This document shows, in pieces, positions 35,311 to 48,300 of a stretch of 64,000 nucleotides of DNA (positions are counted from its first letter, which is position 1; every line of letters begins with the position of its first letter). The notes under the pieces were generated by a model. The model worked only from the letters and a program-made list of their open reading frames with translations, did not search any database and was not told the origin of the DNA. Made by a program: the position numbers and the translations under genes. This DNA comes from Antedon mediterranea (taxonomy: Eukaryota > Echinodermata > Crinoidea > Comatulida > Antedonidae): contig NC_092671.1 in NCBI RefSeq assembly GCF_964355755.1, positions 2,524,501 to 2,588,500 of the forward strand, written 5' to 3'.

Positions 35311-36532
35311 TAACTCTAGAGATTTTCTAGGTGATATGAATGGGCTGATGCCTTCTGTTTGTAACATTCTTTGCGCAAGACAGTAAACATATTAAAAGTA
35401 ATCATTGATTGTTTACGCCATTTTTTTTTCTCCAAATTGGTAGACAATACACTTTCACATCCTGTATGTTGCAAACAGCTTTTTAAAACAACATTACAAT
35501 AGTTACTTGAAGGCCAAAAGAAAGTTGAAGGATTATTGTATTTACAAATCCAACTTGAGATGAGATGAATTCATCAAGGACAACAATAAACATATTTCAT
35601 AACAATAATGAACACGTTGCCAAAATAATAGACTTTGAATGACAATAGGACAATGGGACAGAATGTCTTGCACAAAAAAATACAAAAAGTTGCTGAAGTG
35701 CTGAAAAGTGTATGTTACAAAAATTTCTTTAGGATAAAGGCCTACCATAGCAAGAAATTTAACAGGGGTTTAATACCTTTTCCACAAAGTGTCACTCTTT
35801 CCAAAAAAAAAGGCAAACAGCTAGGCTAGTGATAAGATAGGCTAGTTAAGCATATTTATCATCACTTTTGCTAATGTTTGTATAATGTGTAGTTTTTTCA
35901 ACCTTTTGCTGGACTGCTGTATCCATAGATACAGTATATTTGTATTTTTTTATGTTACATTTTATTCTCTGTACATGTTTAAATTATTGTAGTTGTATTT
36001 TCCATCAGGATAGATAAAAAACTATATTTGACCAGACAATTTGATACAATGTTGGTTTATTTTTCATTCAACATTACTATCTACTATCTAATAGCATAGA
36101 TTCAAAGTTGTTTGAATATAAAAAAAAGTTATACAACCATAGAGGGCTCACTTCACAAATTTTGTTTGCTATGGTAGTATTTGTATGGTTCTGTTTTATC
36201 ATACAAAATATAAACAGTTGGCCTCTTAATGGCTCCAGTCAGGATTGGAAAAATTAATAAAATGCCCAGGGTCGATTTATCAAGGTCTAAACAATTTCCC
36301 ACATAAAAAATTATGTTTTAAATTTTTAGGCCTATTCTTAGATTTTGGAAATGAGCCTAATTTAAATTTATACCTGAGGGCCATACAGCTCAATATTAGT
36401 ATTGTTTGTAGGAGAAACTCTGTTAATTTTTATAATGATGTAATGTAAAATAACAAAAAACAAATACTTTTATTGTTATTTTAATAGCTTATTGTTCAAA
36501 TTTCTGACACATTGTGATAAAAGTTTCATTTA

Positions 36533-36815
36533 ACTGACAAAAAATGTGATGTGCCCATATCTTGGCATGATAATGCCATATCACTACCATATTTAAGCAT
36601 ATCCCTACCATATTTGGGCAATTAACCTTTTTTTTGTCAAACAATGTGAGCAACCACAATTTATTCCATAAAAATCAGCAAAGAAAAAGCATTTTGAATT
36701 TTATTTCTCATGGCTACATCACTGTATCTGGGAATAAATCGTGGTGTCCTCCAATTGTATTGGTGAAATCGACACAATGTAGCAGTGTAAACGATTTAAT
36801 GAAAACCATTTAGAG
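36533..36815. mobile_element. two MITE fragments side by side
   Basis: 36533-36620 is an internal piece of the 63846-63981 family (aatgtgatgtgcccatat ... tatcactaccatattt). 36722-36815 is a decayed relative of the 30788-31056 family (ctgggaataaatcg ... acgatttaatgaaaaccatttagagg). A 60-codon open frame across both is therefore not a gene. Confidence 0.65.
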
Positions 36816-39800
36816 GGCGTTTGTCCATTTTCAGTTTATATTCTCCTTTGAATCATGTAAAATGCAGGGAAACAGGGAATTTCAATCTTCCCTTTACATA
36901 CAGTATGTAACATATTACATAGTAGATAACATTAATTGACTATGTTTTGTTAGGGATTAAAAATGTACCCACAGTAGGCCTACTACATTTATACATTCAG
37001 TCAAATTAATCGCACCAATACATTAAACACAAGTTTCTTCAACATATTCTCAATATACTTCAAAATTAATAATTGGTATTTTGTCTAATTAAATCAATCA
37101 ATTAAAGAATTGCGTGATAGATTTATCCTAAATTATCGTGCTTAGCCTCTGGTACCCCGCTTCCTCATAGCGGCATTAACAGACGAAAATAATTAATTGT
37201 TAGTTGCAATCGTTCTATTTCGGTTAAAATTGCTAACTGGGATGAAAAACCTGTGAATTATATGAAAACTTAATACAATACAGTGAACAGATGTCTAATA
37301 TGTGTAACTGACGCATTTGGCAAGTTATGTATCAAATTTTACAATTTACTTACCAATAATATAATTAAAATTTATTTAATATAATTCATGTTTGGGGACA
37401 ACTTGAGTCATGACTTACTTTTGCCCAAATTAACAATACATTATTATAATTAAATCATACTAAAGCCTTGACATAAACCTACAATATATATAACATAAAT
37501 CAATGGGATATATAACAAATTCAATCAAACATTTGTCAGAGAATGACCTAATTTATCAAAAATATTTTTCTTCGTTTCAAGGTTGTTATGTTATCTTATG
37601 TTTATGAAGATGATTCACATTGATAAATTACTGGCTTATCTGTTATCAAAATTAATGTTTTACTATCAAATCAAACTACTAATGTAACTGGGTATTTGAA
37701 TGTTTCCATGTTATTTATTCCACATTAATGTTACATGAACCAATTTACAAACTGGTTATATCCTATGTAGGCTACCGTCATATTTTATATCCAATTAGTA
37801 AGTTTTTTTTTCATATAGGGTCCTTTATCCGTTTCATATTTTAAATAATAATTATAATAAAACATCTATTGGTTGGTATTTATTAAGAAAATGATATAGC
37901 ACCCTCTATTGGTTGGTCACGATGTGGATATGCAACAGAATGCTAGAATTCGACGTCACACAATTTAAGTAATAATGGTTGTAATTTGATTGGATAATAA
38001 TGCTAAGCTACGTTTTCAAGCAAGGAACTGTAGTGCTTAGGTAACTTTATGCGAGAAGCCTATATTCTAGAATGACGCTAACAAAAAAGGGAATATAGTA
38101 AAAGTATAGCAGTTAATTGTATGTTAAGGAATGATATCCGAATCTTTTAAAACTAAATGAAAATATAGGTTGATTTGCATTAAACTAAATTATATTGGCA
38201 CTGACTCAAGAACGAACAAGAAATTTTAACAAGATTGAGGCATATCTTAAAATAAAGTCAGATATAATACCATAAGGATCTTATTCATTGCAAATCTAAC
38301 AAGGGAAAATACTCGTTGGATATGTAACGCTAAGATAACAGAATAATAACACGGCAAAGACAACAAGACTACGAAACAAAATTGATTAATTCCCAGATCA
38401 TTTAGAAACTTTCTTTCTATATCACGACTGGATTTTGTTGCACTGGTCTATAGATGATGAACAGATTATGTAAATCCGCCAGTCACCCAGACTTTAACAA
38501 TTCTGTATCCCAAGTTCAGCACTAACGATTAATGATTAATGTATGAATTGACGTGATAGATAAGCACGTTTGATTGGTACGATAGAAAAGTTAGAAATTA
38601 GTCAGGAAATCCGTAGGAAGAGGAAGATAGCTATATCCTAGTTTGACCAAAGTGTTTTATATCTATAAACGTGTCCTGTCTAAAGTTACCATTACATGAG
38701 TAATTCACTTACTAATAAGATTTTGATTTTAAACCGATCCCAAATCAATCAAACTTTGAATTCAAAGGAATAAAAATTGATTTGACCATAAGAAAATAAA
38801 TGCCATATTCATAGTTAACATGAGAAGTGCCATCATAGTATATCTCCATTTAAAAAGTACTTTTTAGTGAACTTTTTATTAACAGACTAGGCCCTATAAT
38901 ATTTTTTAAATAACAAACTAACACAAAAGATTATGAATGGACACTATTAATTCATTATTGGAATATCCTTGTTGGAACTGAACCCAGTTGTGCCACACAT
39001 TTCTAAATACTGCTATTCAAGAATAATACTACAATAGGACCTCAGACTCTTTTGAGACAACCCTATTCAGGAGACATTTCTAGGGGAATGCTTCCTCATT
39101 TGCAACGAACAAGGAACACCAAGGCCAGCGGAGTAATGCAGACACCCATGGTTTAGGGATCCTAAGTGGCCTCTGTTGTTTTTAGCCTGTTTCGATAAAT
39201 TTTAATGCCTGTTTTCGTTCTCTCTTTTTCTGCCCCCTTAAGCTCCGGGAGCCCAGGCTTTAGTGAGCGAGCGCTCATAGCTGTTACACCACTGACCAAG
39301 GCCAATCCATGATGCCTATAAAGGTGATACTTTGTTGGGTTCTGAAGGTGTCACCTTAATAGAGGTTCTATGGTATCAATCGAATAAAAAATGTAAGTTC
39401 ATTAAATCAAGGTTAAAGAAAAATGTTTCTGCACACATTACAGCTTTTGCAATCAACCTATAAATTTTATTCTAAATACAGAGAACCTAAACATGATGTG
39501 TCTTATATTTCCTCCCAGGAGAGCGGACATCTTTCCCAGGGTTCATCTGCTGAGAATAGATAAATGAATCACTGCAGCGTAACGCTATGATTGGCCTACT
39601 GACTGACAATACACATATGTCAAATCTCCATTTAGTTAAACCGCAGGCGTACTACCAAATCCTCTAGGGTGGAGAACTTTCTGTGGAGAGGTATTTCAGG
39701 GAGGGGACAGGGGAAGCAGTCTTCTGGTCTATGTTGGATTTCAAGTGTAACCACATGAAGTGAATCTGCTTGGCTCCACTGATAATAATCTTCAAATTAT

Positions 39801-40948
39801 CTGCCTTAAATTCTGAGCTGCATTTTCCTTTTTGATTAATTTTATTGAAAGATGCGTCACTTTTTACGTATTACGACCTTAACATGACATGCTATCAGAA
39901 TTAGAAAAAAACTAATCCACCCAAACGACCTCACCTTTTTGATTGAAAAGATGTCGGACGGACTCTGAGTGAAAGTAGCGGAAAGTAGAAATGACATACT
40001 GATTCTCTTTTAAAGACTCAATTACGATAGCAATGACGTATATGAGAACTTTTTACAAATTGAAGAGTAAAGAAAATGCGTAGGTAAAGTGTTTTTTTTT
40101 TTTTTTCTGCTTGTTTTTGTATTTTTTTATGGTTTTCTAAAAATTTGTTTGTGGATATTTTCTGATATTTATTTTTTTAAATGCTATATTTTATAATTTA
40201 TAATTGGTAAAAGGGTTCACATGCTCCTGTCATAGGGATTTAGTTCCCTTTTGTGTTTCCTGCCACTTTACTTTGTAGTTGTGTTTGTTGTTTTAACTGG
40301 GGTTAACCCCAAATTAAAGAATCCAAATCCAACAAAGTATAGTACTTACATTATGTAAGAAAACCATTCAACGTTTGATATACATTTACAAAAATAATGA
40401 TATAAAATGTATATTTATCTATTTTTAACATTTTTTTTCAATTTACAAGCTCTATACAACTAAAATAGTTAATATTGGTTTGGATCGTCTTATAAGATTC
40501 TTTATTAATGGTATTGTTGTATTTTTTTAATTATTATATTGTACTTTTTTTGTTGTTGATCATTGATAGAAATTAACACAAGTACTAATACTATTAATAT
40601 ACTACAGTATAATATAATTGCTAATTAAACGATGTTTACAATTATCTAAGAAACTTTTTTTACAAATTTCAATTCAAGTCAATTATGATTAATATCATGA
40701 GTAATTACATCTGAAACTGCAATGTCATGATTGCTGTTTATCTAAAATGTAAAACAAAATGTAAAAAAAAAAAGATCACTAAGCCAACATAAAACTATAA
40801 ACACACCCTAAAGAATAGTTGCTTAGTAACATAACATGTCCCGCCCTAAACGTTCTTGGATGAGTGACAGAAACCTAATTCAATAATGTTAATTTAATCG
40901 CGTACTTTAAACGCTTACAATTAGATCCTAACATTCCATTTTCATTAG
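36816..40948. other. gene-free region with repeat pieces
   Basis: About 39020-39375 carries diverged members of the GGGACACC-type repeat. About 40200-40335 looks like a LINE 3' end on the + strand (aactggggttaaccccaaattaaagaatccaaatccaac). No splice-supported exon. Confidence 0.45.
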
Positions 40949-41045
40949 ACAATAAGCTATGTTCAGTGACATGCGTCAGAGACTTTGCTAAAAGAGAAAA
41001 CGCAAACCAGATGAAGAGTTGCCTCAGAGACGACAGGAGCTTAAG
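40949..41045 (+). CDS. possible exon with three cysteines
   Basis: After a fair acceptor (attttcattag) the + strand is open from phase 1 and encodes CSVTCVRDFAKRE and MKSCLRDD, with charge and codon composition typical of coding sequence; it could end at AAG|GTACAA (41045) or run to TGA at 41072. The phase does not match the Cys-rich exon at 41578. Unrecognised. Confidence 0.25.
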
Positions 41046-41098
41046 GTACAAAAAAAGAAGAATCACCCACCCTGAAGAGTGACAAAGTTTTAGTTCAA

Positions 41099-41350
41099 CT
41101 GCAGAGCTGTTTTGTAAAATACCTACAAAAATGAGGAATTTTTTTGGTATTTTTAAATGTCATACAGGTCATTGTGGCTTTTGTAGGGTATGTCAAAATA
41201 AGACTTCAGACCTGTTTTGTAAAATACCTTAAAAAATGTGGATTGTTTTTTGTATTTTTAAATGTCAATACAAGTCCTTGTGGCTCTTGAAGGGTATGTC
41301 AAATTAAGACTGCAGAGCTGTTTTGTAAACTACCTACAAAAAATGGGGAT
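41099..41350. repeat. 105-bp tandem repeat, 2.4 copies
   Basis: cagagctgttttgtaaaatacct recurs at about 41101, 41206 and 41311, with matching gggtatgtcaaaataagact joints. Confidence 0.85.
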
Positions 41351-41577
41351 GATCTTTCACGTAATCCATTCTGAAGATTCAAAATAAAAATTAAAAGGCA
41401 TGATGTGAATAATAAATGTTGACATCGTATAAAACAGATTCGGTATGCTACCAAATCTTTCTCTTTCTGCATCATTGACACTAAATTTCTGCAAAATCTC
41501 AAATCTGCTAAAATATTTTAATATTAATATCAAAATGATTGACATGAATTTGAAGTTTATTTAATTTTTTTCCAAAG

Positions 41578-41718
41578 GAAATAGCCCATCATTGGACATT
41601 GCGTGTTCCTGTGTGTTTTGTGAGGAAAGCAGTATCAAGTGTACATGCATGCACTCTCCTGATTACGAGAAAATTAATATAATTAAATGTTTTTTTTATG
41701 AAAGTGATTTAAACGACA
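41578..41718 (+). CDS. possible exon of a secreted Cys-rich protein
   Basis: This 141-bp, phase 1-1 exon lies between a very good acceptor (ttaattttttttccaaag) and donor GTAAGT. It encodes 46 residues with seven cysteines, including ACSCVFCEES and KCTCMHSPDYE, then INIIKCFFYESD. The last part resembles an Ig F strand (hydrophobic-x-hydrophobic-K-C), and symmetric phase 1 is typical of extracellular modules, but no family is recognised. A phase-matched following exon is at 41824. Confidence 0.45.
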
Positions 41719-41823
41719 GTAAGTTTTATATCCTAAATATTATCATTAATAATTATATTTAATTTGATCAACTTGATAGATAAAATATTCTAAACTGAAT
41801 CTTTAGTAGTTTGTCAAACTCAG

Positions 41824-41900
41824 GTTGCAGTGGTAACTATATATCTTCAAAAGTTATTGCTCCAGTACATACCACTGCAACTGAAGTTCAATATTTTTAA
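41824..41900 (+). CDS. possible terminal exon of the Cys-rich gene
   Basis: After a 105-bp intron ending ttgtcaaactcag, phase 1 entry gives SCSGNYISSKVIAPVHTTATE and four more residues before TAA at 41898. The Ser/Thr-rich text is like a short extracellular tail, so with the previous exon it would make a secreted protein. No poly(A) signal is obvious. Confidence 0.38.
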
Positions 41901-42467
41901 AAAATTGGCAAAGATGTAATTTGATTTAATGAATGAAGTAGAAGTCACTAGAGCTTGCATCTTGCTTCAAAAGGGTGCATGTGACATTAACATTTTTTTT
42001 GTGGCAAATTGGTACAAATTGTGGTTAATCCTGACTGATTAGTACATTAATTTTTCTTTACTGTTATAAAATAAAACTTCTTATCTACTTATGTTCTTCA
42101 CAGCTTTCGTGTGTAAATTAACAAGAATTTTCATTATAAAAAGAAATTAGATCTGATGTCAATGTAAAAAAAAGAAGAAAATTAAAAACAGGTTAAAAAT
42201 TAATCAAATATAACTAACAGACCTTAAGGAGCTTCTTCTGAAAAATTCATAGGTGAAGTTAAGTCATCATGAAAGTTTGAAAAAACTGGACAATAATCAG
42301 TTTTATCTTTAAAATCATTCAATCAAAATCAAAAAGATCATTGGTCATCATAAAAATCAGAAACAAATTATGATTTAAATTTGAGATGATGTAACTGATT
42401 TTAAAAAACATCAATCATTTCATCTTGAAAAATTAGCAATGACATAATTTAAAACAAATATTAATTG

Positions 42468-42556
42468 TCTATGACAACGTAGCCACGCCTGACAAAAAAG
42501 GGCATGGGGTGTCTATGACAACACAGCCACGCCCAATATAAAGAGGCATTGGGGTG
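42468..42556. repeat. 43-45-bp tandem repeat, two copies
   Basis: gtctatgacaac..agccacgcc ... ggcat.gggt occurs at 42468 and 42511; a third start (gtccatca) begins at 42556. Confidence 0.8.
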
Positions 42557-42559
42557 TCC

Positions 42560-44465
42560 ATCAAAAGTTATACATCAATCATAACATTTTTCATTAATAA
42601 ATAAATTGACTTTCTTAAACCTCTCTATTTGTTAGTTTAATGATGCCCTGTTCGTATATGTCAAAATGCATTTAAGATGTTACTTTCAAATATTCTTTAA
42701 TAATAAAAAAAAAAAATGCTTCATTTTAGAAATTAAAAAAATAAACTTCCCATGATCTGATTGGGAAAAATGTAGCATTAAAAAATGACTGGAAGTAAAA
42801 TGTCAATAATTTCATGCAATCATTCCTGCCTAACCTTTCATTTTTGTTAAGTCATTGTACTTTACCATAAATTCCGTAATGAAAACAATATCTTACATAT
42901 ATAATAAATAAGGACCACTCACAGTGAACTTAAAATGTATGGTCTTAAATATTTTTGTGAGTATTTAATTGGAAACAAGTAAGTAATTTATAGACATCTA
43001 GATTGGTTAAAAGTTTTGTCAGCATTTACGTACCAATACAATTCATTTATATAACATGAAGTATATTTCTAAACTAATTCCTGCATGAGATCAAAGACAT
43101 TTGATTCAAGATACATTTTTGTTTTAGAAGGACACATCAAAGGATTATTAAAATTAAAAATAGCCTTTGCAATATATTATTAAAATTCAATTTGTGTTTC
43201 AAATAATATCTAATTTATTATTGATGCTATTCCATGAGGACATCAATGAATATAGTTTAAATTATATAATCAAAACATTGCAGTAAATACTGCATAAAAC
43301 AATTATTGAATACAGTTATTGTATGCATATTCTACTAGGGAAACGAAAAAGAAAGTAAATATATACCTTTTAAAATATTGCAAATAAATGCATTTATGCT
43401 TAAAAATAATTATACATTTTTACATGAATACACAAACCAATCATAATATTTCTGACTTAATTAAATCTGAAAGTTATATACAATAAATGTATCAATAAAA
43501 CATTTTAATTGCAACTGACATAATATAAGTAAGACCACCTAAGTTTGGGCGTTGGTATTCACTAATCTGAAACTTGAGAACAATCCTCTCGTGGTCTGTT
43601 ACAAGAAAACCGAAAGAAAAGACGGCAGCTACTTGAAAGTTTTTGACAGCCAGTTGTAAATCGTTGATATATTCTGAATACCAGGCGGGCTTGCATATCA
43701 ACAGGTGTCATCAACTCTACCTTTACTAGTACATACTTTATTGTCCCTAACCTAATAAAATTGAAACCAATATCCTGAATGCTAATACTGAAGATCTAAC
43801 GAAGACATCTCGCAGACGATAACATTTACACATGGACGTTAGGGAAAAAATGGGTGTGTGATTACGAGCTAAGTCATACTACACGACACCAGTAGTTCAA
43901 AACTTGAGGTGTGGCTTCGACGTGAATGGTCGATTCAAGTCACATGATTTGTTTGAGGAAGTTTTTACAATCTCAATTTGTTTCCTATTGCAAAGTAATT
44001 TGCGTAAATAAGAGTTGATTTGCAACCTGTTGTGCATTGTACAATTTCTAACTTGTTGAGTAGTTTAACAACTACCTTGGCACATTTACTAAGTGATAAT
44101 TGTCAACTGTTATCATTTCAAACAATCGATAACACAAAGTGACAGTGCATACGTTTTCTATCCAGTAAAGTCAATATTGTTTGAAAAACAAATTTCTTGT
44201 TATTACGAATGTTGTTTTTTTATTTAATCTCATAATTCTATGAAAATAGTGCGATGAGTCAATATAATTCTCTTTAAAAAAGACATAATTATGATAGACA
44301 TTTGATGACAGAGAAACAAACAGATATCTATTTAAATAAGATACTGCGAATTCTAGAAACTGAAAACTTTTTCTTTGAATACGCACAATGAAATAACATG
44401 ATGTAACTAGTTCCTATCTAGGCTGCACATGGAAGCACACACAATTTAGTGTTCAGAAGCACTTT
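42560..44465. other. gene-free region with one open segment
   Basis: 43540-43698 on the - strand is open for about 50 codons with coding-like composition (VKNFQVAAVFSFGFLVTDHE) but has neither a good acceptor nor donor. Otherwise nothing. Confidence 0.4.
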
Positions 44466-44470
44466 TTCCT

Positions 44471-44506
44471 TTATATAGTAAAGAAAAAATGTTTCCTTTA
44501 TATAAG
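44471..44506 (+). promoter_or_regulatory. two TATA-like boxes upstream of the small-peptide gene
   Basis: TTATATAG at 44471 and TTATATAAG at 44498, within cctttatata repeats. The second lies about 70 bp before the signal-peptide-like ATG at 44570, a normal distance for a short 5' UTR. Confidence 0.35.
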
Positions 44507-44569
44507 TAAAGGACAAATTTGCAATCTTGTACTCATCATCATCATTTCAAACACTAATATTGTAGAAAA

Positions 44570-45321
44570 ATGAGAATCATCTTCATATATGCAACAGTAC
44601 TTCTTCACACTCTGACATTTGGTTTCATTGAGACACTGTTTTTTAACTTTTACTCATTCATTACTTGTTAGCACAACATGGTGGTGATATCCACGAGTCA
44701 GACCAATTAGTAAAATTACTATGTAAACTATAGATATCATAATTAAATTAATTACTAACTAAAATAAATCATTACTATGTCTTTAAGCATGTAAAGATAA
44801 TTATGGCCAATTTAAACCTGTTTATCCAAGTTCATTTTGAGTAACTTTTGGAGGTTACAAAGAGAAATTTTGGAGGTTACAAAGAGCTCCCTCAATGGAA
44901 GAATACTGTAGATTGCAAAAGTCTTTCAAAGAAATAATATCTGAAAGAAGGACGCGTCAACTGCTTCAGGTACACGCTCTTTACCTGATTGATAGCGTAA
45001 GTATGACATCATTCTTTACAATGCGATTGGATCATACTTAAGCGTGTATGATTTAATGTAGACTTAAGTTTACAGTCATCTTGTCTTGTCAATTCTGACT
45101 CATCTTTAACCTACTCTACCTTGACATATATGATCAAGGTACTCAGAAAAACACACGTTATTTCAAAATAAATTCCCACAAACAGATAGTGATGTTATTT
45201 TGTTCTATTTTGTTACATCAGTTGACAGGTTGACGCTGTACATTTAAAAAAGTATTTTTTAAATTCACACGAAAGCGAGAAAACGAAGAGAACACGTTCC
45301 AACTTCAGTCAAGATTTGTGA
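44570..45321 (+). CDS. small secreted-peptide gene candidate (PTH/TIP39-like motif)
   Basis: The well-supported part is two phase 0 exons: one ending at 44996 (GATAGC|GTAAGT, open upstream to about 44840, with an ATG at 44895) and 45229-45321 (after tacatcagttgacag, stop TGA 45319). Together from ATG 44895 they encode 64 residues. A peptide-like stretch SMEEYCRLQKS...ISERRTRQLLQVHALYLID is followed by a basic ESEKTKR|TR cleavage-type site. The motif E-R-R-x6-V-H-x-L-x-L-I-D has the same spacing as the C-terminal part of TIP39, as I recall it. Upstream, ATG 44570 encodes a signal-peptide-like MRIIFIYATVLLHTLTFG, but its donor (G|GTTTCA) is poor, so its link to the main exons is uncertain. AATAAA lies about 30 bp after the stop. 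An alternative donor at CAG|GTACAC (44970) also keeps frame. Confidence 0.42.
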
Positions 45322-45348
45322 TATTCCAGATTGACAAAAACACTATAA

Positions 45349-45354
45349 AATAAA
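45349..45354 (+). terminator. poly(A) signal of the small-peptide gene candidate
   Basis: AATAAA in ctataaaataaattc, 28 bp after the TGA. Confidence 0.4.
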
Positions 45355-48300
45355 TTCAATTATTCAGTCTACAACTGGTTTTTGTCTTCTAAAATTGAAA
45401 AATGGTACTCAGTCTACTGTAGGTGTAGGTGATGTAATATTTAATTATTATTATTAGCTACTGTTGCTATTATAAGGCACTATCCATGTACAATATAACA
45501 CTAATAAAAAGTACAAACAAAGTGATATTGAGGGCAAGTTTTATATCAGATCCAGGAGTGACCATTAACATTATTATAGTATTAATAGTCCGTTAAAAAT
45601 AGATATAGAAAAGTACTTCATAATTTAATTGTAGCTGAGAAGGGGCGCACATCCTTAGTGCTACCCCCTTGGTTCGGCTCTGGTTTGGAAGGCGGTATGT
45701 TCTATGAGATATTGATTTTGGTGCTTGAGTGTTAGTAATAAAAGGTAATTTATCGTTGCGATATATCTTATTTTGATTATTTATTAATTTATTATTCTTA
45801 AACAACTTTTGTTCATCACTTATCTTGTAATGGTCACCTGTTGCCGATCAGTATGAATGGACGAGACAGACCGAATATATATACACACTTATTTAGGCCT
45901 ACATAACATTGGCGACGGGAAGGAATCATTACATTAATAAAATATTTTTCCCTATTTATGTATTTTAACTATACAAGCACAAAAAAGGCGTGGTATTATA
46001 CATTTAATACGCCACTACGACTATGTAGCAATCGTTGTTAATCTGTCTGTCGACAGTAAGGCAATCCATGGTTAATTGCCATAATTATTTAACACAGATT
46101 TCGGATACTAAATACTTAAAAAAATTGCATATACATACATTAATTTCTGTTTTTAATCAATTTGATAAACTGAACAAATGTTATGTAAACGACTCTAATT
46201 GTTTACAACCTTAACATTTGTTAGATAATATCAAAGGAAACAGGTGATAAAAAAACTAATAATTATACTGTAAATTCTGGCATATGCACGTAATTGACTT
46301 GACTTGAATTTTTTTAAAGGACCTATTTCGGCTTAGTTATTCATCCAGACAAGTGGGTTTCATGGGCACAGTTTAAACTTTGGTGGGTACCCAGGGTAAA
46401 TAAGTCTAAACAGGTTAACAAGGTAAGCCTACATTGAATTTCAATATTTCAGCATGATTCAGTGTTTTAATATGGCATAACTACAACACACAAAACAAAG
46501 GCAATAGAGCATAAGAAACCTCTGCACATGCTCACAAACCAAACTTCATTGTGATAGCATCATCAGCAAAATGCCAATTTCTTTTTGGGATACAGGTGTA
46601 AGCAAAACCAAAGTTTATATTCAAATTTGAAATTTCCCTATTATGATATTATTGCTATTTACAAAAGGTCATGAATTAGAGACCTCATGCCCATGTACTG
46701 CCTGTAACCTTTTTTTTAAACATACTCTGAGAGCTAGAATTATGATTTATTACACAGTACAATCGTTACTACTTGATATTCAAAGCAAGTGTTTTGTTGA
46801 TATAGCTATTTACCCCCAGGAGTATAAATAGGGCCCTGGGATGTATGAAAATGTACTGATTACAAGCGTAACATTCAAACATCCTCTAAGAACAGAGTAG
46901 GCTATACATTTCATACAACTTCCTCTAATGTAACTTTATGAACCTTATTAATTTTGTTGCATAAATTCTTGTGATATGAAGCAAAGAATTAGTTAACACA
47001 ATATACATGTTTATAATTAGTCAGGTGTTTTTTGGAATTAACTGTTTTCACCAATTGTCATGTTTTGTTTAACGCAATAATTCAAGACATACCTAAATAG
47101 AAATCGTGTTTAAACAAAGACGATTATTATATTCTAATTAGTTAGAGACTTGTGCTTAAGTTTTTGCTAAGTCATTGTATTTTTTAAAAAAGGTTTTGTT
47201 TAATTAGAAAAATGTCTCAAAAAGAACAATGGCTATATTGATTAAAGCTCTAATTGGTACAATACTAATGTGTAATGTTTTCACTAATATATTAAAAAGA
47301 AACTACATAGAGTTCCTTGGGAGACCCATATTCTAGGGATATAACTTTTTTCAACTATATCAAAATACCCACAAAAAACAAAGCCCAAAAGCACCTCTTA
47401 TACATCCCACCTAAAAAATATTTTGTTGGGATTTTATTGTATATGTTTTTTTTAAATAATAAAATTAAAATTGGAGTCTAGGCAATATATTTTAGTTAAG
47501 TTAGTTTCTTCTAATCAAAATATAAAATAAAGAAAGTGTTTTTTCCTTTTCTTTGTGTCCCATCATTGGATTATTAAATGTTGCCAAAAGCTATACAGTG
47601 AATATTCACATCAAACAGAAGTGGCAATATAGAAAATAATACTATTAAGCATTCATACTTTAATAAAAAAAAAAGAATCCTATTTTGATTTTAGTTTTTC
47701 CTATGTGGAATTAATGTACTTCAAACCATGAGAAGTGAGCTTAATTATTAAGATTTTTAATGCTCTTATAATAACAAACTTAAGTTTGTAATCCACTCTT
47801 GGTCTAAAATGTTCACATTAATTTTAAATGTTATCATATATGTCAATTAAATAAAATGCTAAGCAAATTTACGATGCATTGGGTGTTGAAATGAATTAAA
47901 TATGTGGTGAGCGCGTAACACGAGGGAAATACCAAGCTTAAGATTTTCAATTACTTAGTTTGACGTTAGTAAAAATTATCTAATAAGATAACAATTCAAA
48001 TATTAATCTTATAAAATATTATAGATTTTAGATAAAGTTTCCTTATTATCAGATCTTAGTTTAAATGTTTATAAAATAATTTTTCTTAGTTAAACGAAAC
48101 TAAAAGTTTGGTAATTTAATTTTTTCTGACACAGTCTTACCCTTTTGCCAAACTTTAACATTTTCATGTCAAATTGGAATTTACTTTTCAATTATAAGTG
48201 GAAGACAGGCATTAACCAAAGTTAGATCATTGGCTTTGATGTATTTTGTCCATTTTTTCTATTATATACATTATAAAAGTTCATACAAAGTCTTTCATGT

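Noticed and set aside
35635-35829. 64-residue + ORF, basic
   Set aside because: Starts at a non-ATG codon, Lys-rich from A-runs, no splice or repeat support.
36590-36815. Open + strand frame of about 66 codons with apparent Cys residues
   Set aside because: Lies across two decayed MITE pieces related to 63846-63981 and 30788-31056.
43492-43701. 69-residue - strand ORF with coding-like middle
   Set aside because: Neither end has an acceptable splice site; left as a note in the region entry.
45840-45935. Gypsy-like LTR end with primer-binding site
   Set aside because: Only a short PBS-like word supports it; no second LTR or coding region, so not annotated as an element.
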